Counted from the first letter of the stretch, positions 1 through 7,278 are shown. The stretch is DNA of 10,586 nucleotides from an uncultured Oscillospiraceae bacterium (GCA_958451705.1 CAUDRD010000036.1:1-10586), one strand, 5' to 3'. Notes: generated by a model from the letters alone, not told the origin. Made by a program: numbers and translations.

Positions 1-641
1 GGAGTTTCCGGAAGAACAGTATCTCCTTCGTCATCTCCGCTTCCATCATCGGTTTCGGGTTCTTCTCCGCTGCCGCCATCAAAGGGACGAGCAATAAATT
101 CCCAGTCTATATTGGCAGCTGCGTCAGCATAGGTATTATCTATCTCTTTAGAAACCTCAAGAGTAACATTAAGCTCCGTAGAGTACCCATTAGGTGAAAG
201 AGCGCCTAACTCTAAAAGGGCTGAAGTTTCAGCACCTGTATCGGTGATCTTTTTTCTCTCGGAACCACCGGCAGCATCGGAATATATCTCTTTACCTCCT
301 GCAGTAATAGTAATTTTAAGCAGTTCAGGATTAAAAAGCAATTCCTCAATTAAATCAAGTTCTTCAGCAGTAAGCTCATCCTGATTGGCAACTTTCATAC
401 GCATACTGAAGGTTGTCTTTTCATCGCTGTCATTTACCAGCTTAATCTGCTGTTCAACTTTATCACCGGGCATAAGACCTTTAAAATTCACAAAAAGATC
501 TTTGTCTGAGGTGGAAAAATTAAAGTTTTCTCCGTCAAAAGAAACCTCTGATGAAACGGCGAAAGCCGGAACAGAAAGACCGAAAACCAAAAGGCAGGAA
601 AGCAAAACCGCAGCAGCCTTTTTAAATTTTGAGTTCTTCAA
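1..641 (-). CDS. Sec-exported surface protein with TasA-like motif and acidic linker, C-terminus cut by window edge
   Basis: Seen: an open frame reads from a TTG at 641 to the window edge with 213 full codons. The TTG is chosen because GGAGG (650-654) sits 8 bases before it and no in-frame ATG is near. Residues 1-28 form a classical Sec signal peptide (lysines, hydrophobic core, AFA at 26-28), unlike the SipW-type signals of its neighbours. The mature part has MPGD at 57-60 followed by a beta-strand-like stretch and VND, echoing the MPGD region of the SipW-type protein at 5012-5647. An IDWEF segment (178-182) leads into a G/E/D-rich linker (189-208) and then VLPETP at 209-214, where the sequence stops. 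Inference: a sortase-anchored fibre base or accessory subunit. LPETP is not a canonical LPxTG, and the true sorting signal may lie a few residues further on, outside the window. It is the seventh gene of the operon, 69 bases after sipW. Confidence 0.8.
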   Translation of the reverse strand, partial: MKNSKFKKAAAVLLSCLLVFGLSVPAFAVSSEVSFDGENFNFSTSDKDLFVNFKGLMPGDKVEQQIKLVNDSDEKTTFSMRMKVANQDELTAEELDLIEELLFNPELLKITITAGGKEIYSDAAGGSERKKITDTGAETSALLELGALSPNGYSTELNVTLEVSKEIDNTYADAAANIDWEFIARPFDGGSGEEPETDDGSGDDEGDTVLPET

Positions 642-649
642 TATTGTTA

Positions 650-654
650 CCTCC
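650..654 (-). promoter_or_regulatory. Ribosome binding site that fixes the TTG start
   Basis: A perfect GGAGG lies 8 bases upstream of the TTG at 641. Another in-frame TTG lies upstream, but it precedes this site and has no ribosome site of its own. The start codon overlaps the 8-base palindrome CAATATTG (639-646), and the 9-mer ATATTGAAG occurs on both sides of the GGAGG. Confidence 0.7.
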
Positions 655-710
655 TTCAATATGCATTAAGGGGAACACACGGAAAAATCCGCAGATAAAG
701 CAATTTATTC

Positions 711-1241
711 CTATTTCTCTTTTTCATTTTTCTTGGACGTTTTTGAAACAATATCCGGAATAAAAGCTAATATAAATAACAGAATCAGCGCACCTATTGC
801 AATGTAGCTTCCAGGTGGTGTGATGACCCACGACGAAACATAACCGAGATAAGGAATTGAAAATACCGGCTTACCTATCAAATTATTGAAATGTGTGCCG
901 CCGTCCATAATATAATTTCCATTTGCATCTTTATTGGCTATGCCGTAGGTGTAAAAAACTTTGCTTTCAGTGTCAACAGAATCAACCTTATGTGTGGCAA
1001 CATCAAGGTCTTCGTTTAATACGAAGGTGATTGTATCACCGGGCTTTACGTCCTCAGGTTCACAGGCTTTAACATAAACAAGAGAACCTACCTGCAATTC
1101 AGGCTCCATACTTCCGGTAAGAACGGAATAAGGCTGAAGCCCTATAACACGCACGCCAACGAGCAGAACAGCAACTATAACTACAAGGATTACTAAAATT
1201 GAAGTGATTACATTCCAAACTTTTTTTACGGTATCAGACAT
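711..1241 (-). CDS. sipW: Signal peptidase I, SipW (ER/archaeal) type
   Basis: Membrane-bound serine protease that removes signal peptides from exported proteins. Seen: 176 residues with an N-terminal membrane segment (about 10-33), the box TGSMEP with the likely nucleophile Ser44, a PGD turn (67-69), ATHKV with His84, and a second membrane segment near the C-terminus (about 145-163) followed by a lysine-rich cytoplasmic tail. Having His where ordinary bacterial enzymes have Lys marks the ER/archaeal class. In Bacillus subtilis this class is represented by SipW, which processes TasA and TapA. The start has AAAGGA 7 bases upstream (1249-1254). The gene sits just after four proteins with SipW-type signal peptides, which are therefore the expected substrates (inference from family and context). 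Unlike the B. subtilis tapA-sipW-tasA order, sipW here follows its substrates. Confidence 0.93.
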   Translation of the reverse strand: MSDTVKKVWNVITSILVILVVIVAVLLVGVRVIGLQPYSVLTGSMEPELQVGSLVYVKACEPEDVKPGDTITFVLNEDLDVATHKVDSVDTESKVFYTYGIANKDANGNYIMDGGTHFNNLIGKPVFSIPYLGYVSSWVITPPGSYIAIGALILLFILAFIPDIVSKTSKKNEKEK

Positions 1242-1276
1242 ATTAAATTCCTTTCACGGGGGTAGATTTTTAGTTT

Positions 1277-1302
1277 TCTGCGGCTGATTAACCCGCCGCA
1301 GA
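1277..1302 (-). other. Intergenic RNA hairpin without U-run
   Basis: In the mRNA sense, TCTGCGGC pairs perfectly with GCCGCAGA (8 bp) around a 10-base loop, just after the stop of the fourth SipW-type subunit and before sipW. It is followed by AAAACTAAAAATC, so it lacks the U-run of an intrinsic terminator. A role in mRNA stability or processing is inferred. Confidence 0.5.
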
Positions 1303-1318
1303 CTGATTTCAATTGATT

Positions 1319-1900
1319 TTACATGGCAGAGTTTTTGTCAGCAAGCTGCCCGCTTATCACAGTAACACTTGTCCAAGCTTCATTAACTGCATCGGCTGGA
1401 TTCGCCTGAATTGCCGAGGCAATAACATTTACCTGAAGGTGATAGCCTTCAGGAGCTGCGGAGCTCTCAATTTGCTGACAGCTATTTACAAGTATTGCCG
1501 AATAATTTTCTGGAGCAACTTTATCTTTGCAGTAATAGTAGCCATCGTCGGCTTTGAACCAGTTTGTTGTGTCAACGTCAAGTGTATAATCTTCACCTGC
1601 AACCGGGGCAGCGGCGTAAATAATGCCTTTCTCATCAACCCAGTTGATAACAAGAGCTGCACGGACATAGGCGTCAACATCGCCTGTATTTTTTACGGAT
1701 ACATTTTCCTTTACCGCACTGTCAAAGGATTCCGAAACTTCACAGGAAACCGTACCGGCAGTAAAAGTATTGATTTTGGCGTCTGCCCTGTCAGTATACC
1801 AAGCAAAGGTTCCTCCTGCTACAATAGCTATAAGGGCAACAATTGCCGAAATTATTAAAATAATACGTTTTTTGGAGGCTGTAAATTTACTGTTACTCAT
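1319..1900 (-). CDS. SipW-type exported subunit, TasA/camelysin-like
   Basis: Seen: 193 residues. The N-terminus has lysines at 10-11, a hydrophobic core (13-28) and the SipW-type signature GGTFAWYTD at 29-37. The core then shows KNTGDVDAYVRA (70-81), the pattern in this family where a strand follows an NTG turn, and tryptophan-rich strands around W87, W114 and DGYYYCK (119-125). Near the end, AIQANPADAVNEAW (163-176) is the usual closing motif of these proteins. There is no LPxTG or C-terminal membrane segment. Three cysteines (53, 124, 141) are unusual for an exported Gram-positive subunit. GGAGG (1910-1914) lies 9 bases before the ATG and the adhesin gene ends only 18 bases upstream, so the two are co-transcribed. 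Likely a secreted fibre or matrix subunit cleaved by the SipW encoded next. The assignment to the SipW-dependent class is firm; the exact role is inferred. Confidence 0.85.
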   Translation of the reverse strand: MSNSKFTASKKRIILIISAIVALIAIVAGGTFAWYTDRADAKINTFTAGTVSCEVSESFDSAVKENVSVKNTGDVDAYVRAALVINWVDEKGIIYAAAPVAGEDYTLDVDTTNWFKADDGYYYCKDKVAPENYSAILVNSCQQIESSAAPEGYHLQVNVIASAIQANPADAVNEAWTSVTVISGQLADKNSAM

Positions 1901-1918
1901 TCTAATTTACCTCCTCAA

Positions 1919-4900
1919 TTATTCAAAAACATTGTGTACGGCATCTTCTGCATCGAGCCACCTGTTGTTTGTCTTACTGTTTGTGACAGTGACAGCAGCA
2001 GTATCTTGCTCAGGGGAAAGGATTGCTGCTGCATTTTCTGCACTGTAACGCCATGACCAGTTACCGTCTTCTGTTACGGTGTAAGTGCCTATGGGAAGAC
2101 CTTTAATTGTAACTGAGCCGTCCTTTCCGACAGAAACCACTGTGTTAATTCCTTCAGCTAAAGCATTGCCTGTACCGGATAACCTAAAGATAAAGTTACC
2201 GTTTTCATCACCGCCGCTCTTTGTTATTGTGAGAGTACATGTCTTGACAGTGACGGTTGCAGCGGCGGTTATATTTTTACTTAAAACATTTCCCGATTCT
2301 TTGGGCGTTACGGTTACAGAAGCGATATATGTGCCTTTTTCACTTTCGCTGACTACATCAGGTGAATAAGTAATATCACTTACATTGACAAATTCAACTT
2401 TCCAGTAGTCATCATCGCCTGCCTTAGGGATACTGATAAACTTACTGTTATTTGGGAACAGCTCATTAAATGTAGGAACAGCTTCTCCAAGATAAATAGT
2501 TTTATTTACAGATTCCAAATCGGGTGCATTTATAGGGACATCCACTTTAGGAGAATCAATACCGAATGAATGTGAAATTTTTGCCTCTGAATCAGCAATT
2601 GCCTCTCCATCATTTGTTGGAACAGCGTTACCGCCCCAAAAGTCCGCTTTAGGTTTAATAATAATTTCACCTGTCCATGAGCCGTTTGAGTCTGTTGTTC
2701 CGGTAAACGTTACAGCTTGACCTACAGGCGTTACCGTAGGAACAGTGGATACAATATCAAAATATTTCGATACGTTATCTGTAACGGTTATATTGGAATT
2801 AGGAGTTGCACCGGTAATTAAAAGTGAAATTTTGTACTGACCGTTTCCAATATCCTCAGCAGTCTTAATAAGATTTGCACCGGCGAGAGGATCAGTTAAA
2901 ATATTGGTGAAAACTGTACTGCTTCCCTTATTGGTAACCTGACGGGGAATGCTTGTATAGTTTCCGTCGGGATTTTGTAAAAGATTATCAATATCAATTT
3001 TTACTTTACTATACCGTCCTTGCATTTCCTGTGGAATAACTTCCGTCACCATATAAAAATCAGTAGAATTAAAACCTTCAAATATAGCTTTTTGACCAAC
3101 TTTCAGAGTAAAAGTACCATATTCTCCCACAGGTACATCTGCCGAAATCACATTAGTGGGATTTTTAGCATCCACAACATCATATGTCTTCTCCGTAACA
3201 GGAATATAAGCGCCTGCTCTCTCAGCAGCTGTTTTTAGCTGGAAAATAAATGTATCATTTGTTGTGACTGAATTTCCATCGGGATCTGTTATATCTTTTT
3301 CAACCGTAATGGATCTCTGTGGTACAGCAGGAAGATTAAAGCTTATACGGCAGTTGGACTGACCGGCAAATCTTTCAAGATAAAAGATTTTTATATTGTG
3401 ATATGTATCTTCAGTCAAATTAATATTTCCGCCACGTTCAACGGGTGTTTTATCATCCTTTGTTACTGTACTTGCTACCGAATATGTGCCGTCTTTAAAA
3501 TTGATGTCTCCTAATATGGCTCCGTGACCACCGCCGATATCAAGGACTAGATTACCGTCGATAAATACCCACATATCGTCGTCGCCGTTAAATTCAAACT
3601 GAATTGCTTCACCATCAGCGGTACCGTCTACTGTACCGTTTTCAGGAAGGTAGAAGTCAAAGTCCATTACCATTCCGTTATGGAAATTAGGATTGGTTTT
3701 CACATAAGTACCAGTATAACCTGAAACATGATTACTGTACGCTTTCTCCCATTCTGCAAATGTCCTATGAGAATAAACAAAATCGCCCGACCCATTAACG
3801 GCAGCGCTGTTGATATCATCAAATGGGAAGAATCCGGCAGGATCTGATTCACTAGCAGCAAGATTTTCATAATAAAGCTTTACTGATTTTGATTCATCGT
3901 CATACTGTGCGTGACTTATGGCGCTGTTATATTCATACCATCCGGTATCCTTATTTTTAATAAACTGAAAACTTACATCGCTGTAAACGGTTTTACCGCC
4001 TGCTACATCATTTACAGGCTCAAATAAATTTGTATCCACTCCTCCGAAGGCAGTATTTGGAAGTGGAAGCCCCGTTTTTGCATCGAGCTCTGGCTCAAGG
4101 ATTCCCTGAGCGGCAGCCTGCTGTCCACCATTATAACTGTTACCAAAGTTTGAATAAGCTCCGTTACCGGAACCGGAATTCCAAAATCCTATCGTTTCAG
4201 AACTTGCTCCTGACTGATTGACATGGGCAGCATTAAACTTTTCTGCATCATAGTCAAAAAGAGTTACGGGGAACTCTACGAGTTCGTAATCAGGACTGCC
4301 TTGGAGCGCTTTGTCAAGAAGAGTAGGACCGGGAAGGACAATAACCAGTGAGTACCAATGAGACCTTCCCCAGAAATTTTGCCAGCCAAATATCGCAGCA
4401 CCTGATTTTTTAGCAGTAATCTCAGCCCCTTGAGTACCTGTGCAATGACCCGATGCTTGAATAACACTACTTTCGCTGCTTCCATAATCTCTAGAAAGAC
4501 TGAAGGCTGAGGTCCAAGTCTGACCTACATAGTGAACCTCAGTGGCAAACCATGCATAATAGTCGCCTGACTCTGTAGGTTTAATGGTTTCGCTGTAACT
4601 ATAAATGTTGTTAATATTATCATCTTTTGTCCAGCAAACGAATTTAGGTGTGTAGCCTCCGTCCCAACCATCACCATCAAAATCATTATCGGGTTTAAGA
4701 GGCGCTGATTTTGAAACGGCAGTTGCGCTTCCGTCATCATTAATTTGAACGCTTCCCAAATCGTTTCCAAAATTTTTAGTGGCACTAAACTTGTAAGCTC
4801 CAGATTGAACAGAAATAGATTGTGTATATGTAGTCGTATAAAAATTCACATCCAAATCCGCCTTAGGTTCGGGGAGAGCAGCGGCAATTATCTGCACGAT

Positions 4901-4996
4901 GCCTATGAACATTGTTAAAGAGAGGACAACCGACAAAACACGCTTGAAAACTTTATTGTGCTTTAAACTATCAATAAACTGTTTTGCATTATTCAT
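1919..4996 (-). CDS. Large fibro-slime and Cna-B-like surface adhesin
   Basis: Seen: 1025 residues. A long signal peptide (about 1-40, hydrophobic core 20-39) is followed by an N-terminal beta-rich region (about 45-235). A fibro-slime domain spans about 243-556, recognised from FPVTLFDYD at its start, the core FNGDDDMWVFIDGNLVLDIG (469-488) and FYLERFAGQSN (538-548). A Cna-B-like domain (561-701) carries a plausible isopeptide triad K567, E652 (VTE) and N698 (FTN). Next come an isopeptide/DUF11-like region (about 705-830), another beta region, and a last Cna-B-like domain (920-1006) with K926, E976 and N1006. The protein ends in NNRWLDAEDAVHNVFE with no LPxTG and no membrane anchor. AGGAGG at 5006-5011 abuts the previous stop codon, suggesting translational coupling. 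Likely a rigid, self-crosslinked adhesin or fibre stalk. Domain calls come from recognised motifs; ligand and anchoring are unknown. Confidence 0.88.
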   Translation of the reverse strand: MNNAKQFIDSLKHNKVFKRVLSVVLSLTMFIGIVQIIAAALPEPKADLDVNFYTTTYTQSISVQSGAYKFSATKNFGNDLGSVQINDDGSATAVSKSAPLKPDNDFDGDGWDGGYTPKFVCWTKDDNINNIYSYSETIKPTESGDYYAWFATEVHYVGQTWTSAFSLSRDYGSSESSVIQASGHCTGTQGAEITAKKSGAAIFGWQNFWGRSHWYSLVIVLPGPTLLDKALQGSPDYELVEFPVTLFDYDAEKFNAAHVNQSGASSETIGFWNSGSGNGAYSNFGNSYNGGQQAAAQGILEPELDAKTGLPLPNTAFGGVDTNLFEPVNDVAGGKTVYSDVSFQFIKNKDTGWYEYNSAISHAQYDDESKSVKLYYENLAASESDPAGFFPFDDINSAAVNGSGDFVYSHRTFAEWEKAYSNHVSGYTGTYVKTNPNFHNGMVMDFDFYLPENGTVDGTADGEAIQFEFNGDDDMWVFIDGNLVLDIGGGHGAILGDINFKDGTYSVASTVTKDDKTPVERGGNINLTEDTYHNIKIFYLERFAGQSNCRISFNLPAVPQRSITVEKDITDPDGNSVTTNDTFIFQLKTAAERAGAYIPVTEKTYDVVDAKNPTNVISADVPVGEYGTFTLKVGQKAIFEGFNSTDFYMVTEVIPQEMQGRYSKVKIDIDNLLQNPDGNYTSIPRQVTNKGSSTVFTNILTDPLAGANLIKTAEDIGNGQYKISLLITGATPNSNITVTDNVSKYFDIVSTVPTVTPVGQAVTFTGTTDSNGSWTGEIIIKPKADFWGGNAVPTNDGEAIADSEAKISHSFGIDSPKVDVPINAPDLESVNKTIYLGEAVPTFNELFPNNSKFISIPKAGDDDYWKVEFVNVSDITYSPDVVSESEKGTYIASVTVTPKESGNVLSKNITAAATVTVKTCTLTITKSGGDENGNFIFRLSGTGNALAEGINTVVSVGKDGSVTIKGLPIGTYTVTEDGNWSWRYSAENAAAILSPEQDTAAVTVTNSKTNNRWLDAEDAVHNVFE

Positions 4997-5011
4997 TTAG
5001 GCTCCCCTCCT

Positions 5012-5647
5012 TTAATTATTATCAGACTCAGGCCATCCAACAGCATCCCGCCATGTTTCGCCGGGCCGGTCAGCGTTGTTAACAAACTGCACTGCCTGAG
5101 CTTGTAATTTCATTCTGAAATTACTGCCGTTATAATGATAATCCAAACCTGTTTCAGCAAAGGATACCTGGGTAAACAGCGGTACGGCCTCAGCGTTTGC
5201 AGCAACAGGAGAGTTGTAATACCACCAGCCGTCACTGTATGACCATTGTTCATCACCTGTTCCGACATTGAAATTGTATTCTGCTGGATAAATTGCTTTT
5301 CTGAAATCTTCAAAGCTGTCGTAAGGCTCAGAGTTATATGAAAGGTTTACATCCTGCCAAAGAGGACGCAAACGCAAACGCACCCACACAGCCTGATTTT
5401 CGCTTACATTTTTAACCGTCACCTTGTCAGCGAAAGTATCACCTGGCATTATATCGTCAACTCTTGATACAAATTCTCCGCTTTGAGACGGCTGAGCCTT
5501 AAGCTCTGAAACAAGCTTTATTTCAACACTTCCAAAGGTCATCGTGTTATTTGCCGTATCAGAATAGCTAAACCATGCATAGGTTCCACCTACGGCGATA
5601 GCTAAGATCACAGCTAATGATGCAAAAAACAAAAGTTTTTTCTTCAT
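5012..5647 (-). CDS. SipW-type exported subunit, third in operon
   Basis: Seen: 211 residues with a signal peptide MKKKLLFFAS... whose end GGTYAWFSYSD (20-30) is the SipW-type signature. The mature protein begins with NTMTFGSVEIKL (34-45). DIMPGD (65-70) is followed by the strand KVTVKNVSENQAVWVRLRLR (75-94), the PGD-strand-asparagine pattern of TasA/camelysin-like folds. The centre is rich in Trp and Tyr (WSYSDGWWYYN, 135-145), and the tail has AVQFVNNADRPGETW (185-199), similar to the closing motif of the protein at 1319-1900. There is no anchor. The start has AGGAG 8 bases upstream, after a 164-base gap that follows the second subunit gene. It ends 15 bases before the adhesin gene, whose ribosome site touches its stop codon. 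Probably a minor or adaptor subunit made in fixed ratio with the adhesin (inference). Confidence 0.85.
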   Translation of the reverse strand: MKKKLLFFASLAVILAIAVGGTYAWFSYSDTANNTMTFGSVEIKLVSELKAQPSQSGEFVSRVDDIMPGDTFADKVTVKNVSENQAVWVRLRLRPLWQDVNLSYNSEPYDSFEDFRKAIYPAEYNFNVGTGDEQWSYSDGWWYYNSPVAANAEAVPLFTQVSFAETGLDYHYNGSNFRMKLQAQAVQFVNNADRPGETWRDAVGWPESDNN

Positions 5648-5764
5648 TTACTACACTCCTTTGCGTTTGACTTAGAAAATTCAGATTGTAAAAAATATAA
5701 AGCATATATATTACAGTATGTACAACTTATACGTTTTATATTTTCTGCAATACTTAACAGGCTG
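5648..5764 (-). other. AT-rich gap inside the operon, no gene seen
   Basis: Between the hairpin at 5765-5795 and the gene ending at 5647 the sequence is strongly AT-rich and has no credible reading frame. I see no good -35/-10 pair, although weak internal promoters cannot be excluded. It holds one copy (5717-5732) of a motif that also occurs upstream of the operon promoter (7344-7357). Confidence 0.4.
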
Positions 5765-5795
5765 CCCCTGCCCTTATAATAAATAAGGGCAGGGG
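5765..5795 (-). other. Strong intergenic RNA hairpin without U-run
   Basis: A perfect 13-bp stem (CCCCTGCCCTTAT with its complement) closes on a 5-base loop, 16 bases after the stop of the second TasA-like gene. In the mRNA sense it is followed by GGGCAGCCTGTTAAG-like sequence with no U-run, so it is a poor intrinsic terminator. It could act as a 3' stability element for the upstream subunit mRNA or as a partial terminator (inference). Confidence 0.6.
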
Positions 5796-5811
5796 TGAAT
5801 ATTATCGATGA

Positions 5812-6408
5812 TTAAGCAACCGGTTCAAACACTGTAACGGCGGCAAAAGCATCTGCTGCTGAGGCAAAGGCATCGGCCTGTATAGCATAACCTGTAATTT
5901 CAATTGTAAATCCATCAAGGTTTACAACATCATCACTGTTAATTGCCTCACCGTCGAATTTGACAGCGGTAAACAGTGTTGCCGAAGGAGCCACTGCAGT
6001 AAGTTTTGTAGGAACAATATATGTTATTGTTCCCGTACCTGCCTCTGGGTTAAATTCAACCTCTGCGTCTGCAGGAAGTCCAACTAATGCTGCTTTAAGT
6101 TCATCAACACTGTCGAAGCCCTTTGCATTAGTAATAGTAGCTTCAAACTTAACCCATGCGTCTGCTGTTCCTTCTTTAATAGTTATTGTAGGATTCTTTG
6201 CAAATTCTACACCCGGAATGATAATGTGCTGCTCTTCCGGATTCCACTGATCTTCCGTAAGGTCTATATTAACCTTGTATTCATCGCCTGCTGCAACAAA
6301 GGTATTCGTCTTCGGCTGTGTAACATCGGTAAAGTAAGCCAATGTACCAATTGAAATAATTGCTACGAGGGCTACCGCAACAGCTGCCAACAAGGTCTTT
6401 TTCTTCAT
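5812..6408 (-). CDS. TasA/camelysin-like SipW-dependent subunit 2
   Basis: Seen: 198 residues from the ATG at 6408. A longer frame could start at 6456, but AGGAG (6416-6420) lies 7 bases before 6408 and the signal peptide begins there. The signal ends in the canonical SipW-type SIGTLAYFTD (19-28), followed by NTFVAAGDEYKVNIDL. The body has HIIIPGVEFAKNPTITI (61-77) and DAWVKFEATI (83-92), the IxPG-x-x-x-KNPTI pattern of TasA and camelysin, and ends with FTIEITGYAIQADAF (167-181). The signal peptide is nearly identical to that of the gene just upstream, pointing to tandem duplication. The mature part is acidic and alanine-rich, with no cysteine and no anchor. By analogy to TasA it is likely a fibre-forming matrix protein. 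It is flanked by strong hairpins on both sides, which may give it an independent mRNA level. Confidence 0.88.
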   Translation of the reverse strand: MKKKTLLAAVAVALVAIISIGTLAYFTDVTQPKTNTFVAAGDEYKVNIDLTEDQWNPEEQHIIIPGVEFAKNPTITIKEGTADAWVKFEATITNAKGFDSVDELKAALVGLPADAEVEFNPEAGTGTITYIVPTKLTAVAPSATLFTAVKFDGEAINSDDVVNLDGFTIEITGYAIQADAFASAADAFAAVTVFEPVA

Positions 6409-6451
6409 TGATATTCTCCTCCCCCTTAAGAAGATCTTTTGTAAACATTCT

Positions 6452-6481
6452 CCCACCCCGCTTTAATAAAAGCGAGGCGGG
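6452..6481 (-). other. Intergenic RNA hairpin with strand-specific wobble pairs
   Basis: The stem is 13 pairs around a 4-base loop, between the two tandem TasA-like genes and 18 bases after the first one's stop. Two pairs (6455/6478 and 6458/6475) are G-U in minus-strand RNA but would be A-C mismatches in plus-strand RNA, which fits a structure that works in the operon transcript. The U-run lies before the stem, not after it, so this is not an intrinsic terminator. Confidence 0.6.
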
Positions 6482-6499
6482 AAAAAATTAAGTAATTAA

Positions 6500-7147
6500 T
6501 CAGGGATTTGCTGTAATAAGCTCATTAAGAGGTGTAGCCGACTCATCATAAGTAAGTTCTTCAGCGGAAACGGCATAACCTTTTGCAGTAATCTTAAAGT
6601 CTTTGAATGCTGCAAGTTCAGCCGCAGTCATATTCTCCGGGAAAACAACTCCGGTGAAAATTGTTGCAGTATCATTAAGAGCAAGCTTGTCTGTAGGACG
6701 CCATGTGAATAAGAATGATTGTGTACCGGCAGCAACTTCTTCCTCAGTTCTTGCCATCATGGTTACACTAAGACCATTGTCTGTAAGATCCTTAAAGAGT
6801 CCTTTAACGCTTGAAATATCATATGGATCATAAGGAACGCCTGAAACAACAACCTTCATTGCAACCCATGCGCCATAATTATAACTATCGCCTGTAAGAG
6901 TAATTGTCGGGTCTTTGTCGATAGTTACACCGGGTTTAATAATGGCTTTGCCATCTTCTTTGTCCTGATATGCGTCCCATGCGGGCTCAGTAAGAGTAGC
7001 ACTGAAGATTTCACCAGGATCTGTACCCTTAACTACAAACATGTTCTCAGCTTCATCAGTTACATCTGTAAAGTAAGCTAATGTGCCGAGGGACAGAATT
7101 GCTACAAGTGCAATAGCAACTGCTGCCAAAAAGGTCTTTTTCTTCAT
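6500..7147 (-). CDS. TasA/camelysin-like SipW-dependent subunit 1, first gene of the operon
   Basis: Seen: 215 residues from the ATG at 7147. This start is preferred over 7165 because AAAGGAAG lies 7 bases before it and the signal peptide MKKKTFLAAV begins here. The ATG at 7165 has only an A-rich tract upstream. The signal ends in SLGTLAYFTDVT (19-30), the SipW-type signature. The mature protein has AIIKPGVTIDKDPTITL (68-84), AWVAMKVVV (93-101), FTWRPTDKLALNDTATIFTG (147-166) and FKITAKGYAVSAEE (184-197), which match the TasA/camelysin fold and align with subunit 2. There is no anchor and no cysteine. As the first gene after a strong promoter, and followed by a hairpin, it is the best candidate for the major fibre subunit. 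That ranking is inference; membership in the SipW-dependent class is well supported. Confidence 0.88.
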   Translation of the reverse strand: MKKKTFLAAVAIALVAILSLGTLAYFTDVTDEAENMFVVKGTDPGEIFSATLTEPAWDAYQDKEDGKAIIKPGVTIDKDPTITLTGDSYNYGAWVAMKVVVSGVPYDPYDISSVKGLFKDLTDNGLSVTMMARTEEEVAAGTQSFLFTWRPTDKLALNDTATIFTGVVFPENMTAAELAAFKDFKITAKGYAVSAEELTYDESATPLNELITANP

Positions 7148-7187
7148 TGTGTGTCTTCCTTTCATTTTTTTATTTTTTTAATTAAAG

Positions 7188-7197
7188 CGCCGAAGCG
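7188..7197 (-). other. C(UUCG)G tetraloop hairpin in the operon leader
   Basis: The leader RNA contains CGC-UUCG-GCG, a very stable tetraloop hairpin. It is flanked by AAA and CUUU that could extend the stem with one bulge. It lies about 40 bases before the start codon and has no U-run of terminator quality after it. Its function is unknown. Confidence 0.4.
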
Positions 7198-7278
7198 TTT
7201 ATTTAACCATAGTATTTTATGTACATATATAATAAAAATATTTCACATTTAATTGATTTTTTGTATCATCTTGACATT

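Noticed and set aside
385..669. Plus-strand frame of 94 codons opposite the partial surface protein
   Set aside because: It lies antisense to a protein with a clear signal peptide, ribosome site and family motifs, and its own translation is low-complexity with no recognisable feature.
1313..1858. Plus-strand frame of 181 codons
   Set aside because: It is the antisense shadow of the SipW-type subunit at 1319-1900, which has a ribosome site and clear motifs. The plus-strand translation has no plausible composition or family.
5765..5795. Hairpin as full intrinsic terminator ending the operon after subunit 2
   Set aside because: There is no U-run after the stem in the mRNA sense, and the next genes have no convincing promoter of their own and are functionally linked.
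6409..6456. Upstream start at 6456 for the second TasA-like gene
   Set aside because: It would add 16 residues before the signal peptide and would overlap the intergenic hairpin. The ATG at 6408 has AGGAG at ideal spacing.
7198..7230. Tiny upstream reading frames in the operon leader (for example Met-Val-Lys-stop)
   Set aside because: No ribosome site precedes them and such short frames are expected by chance in AT-rich sequence.
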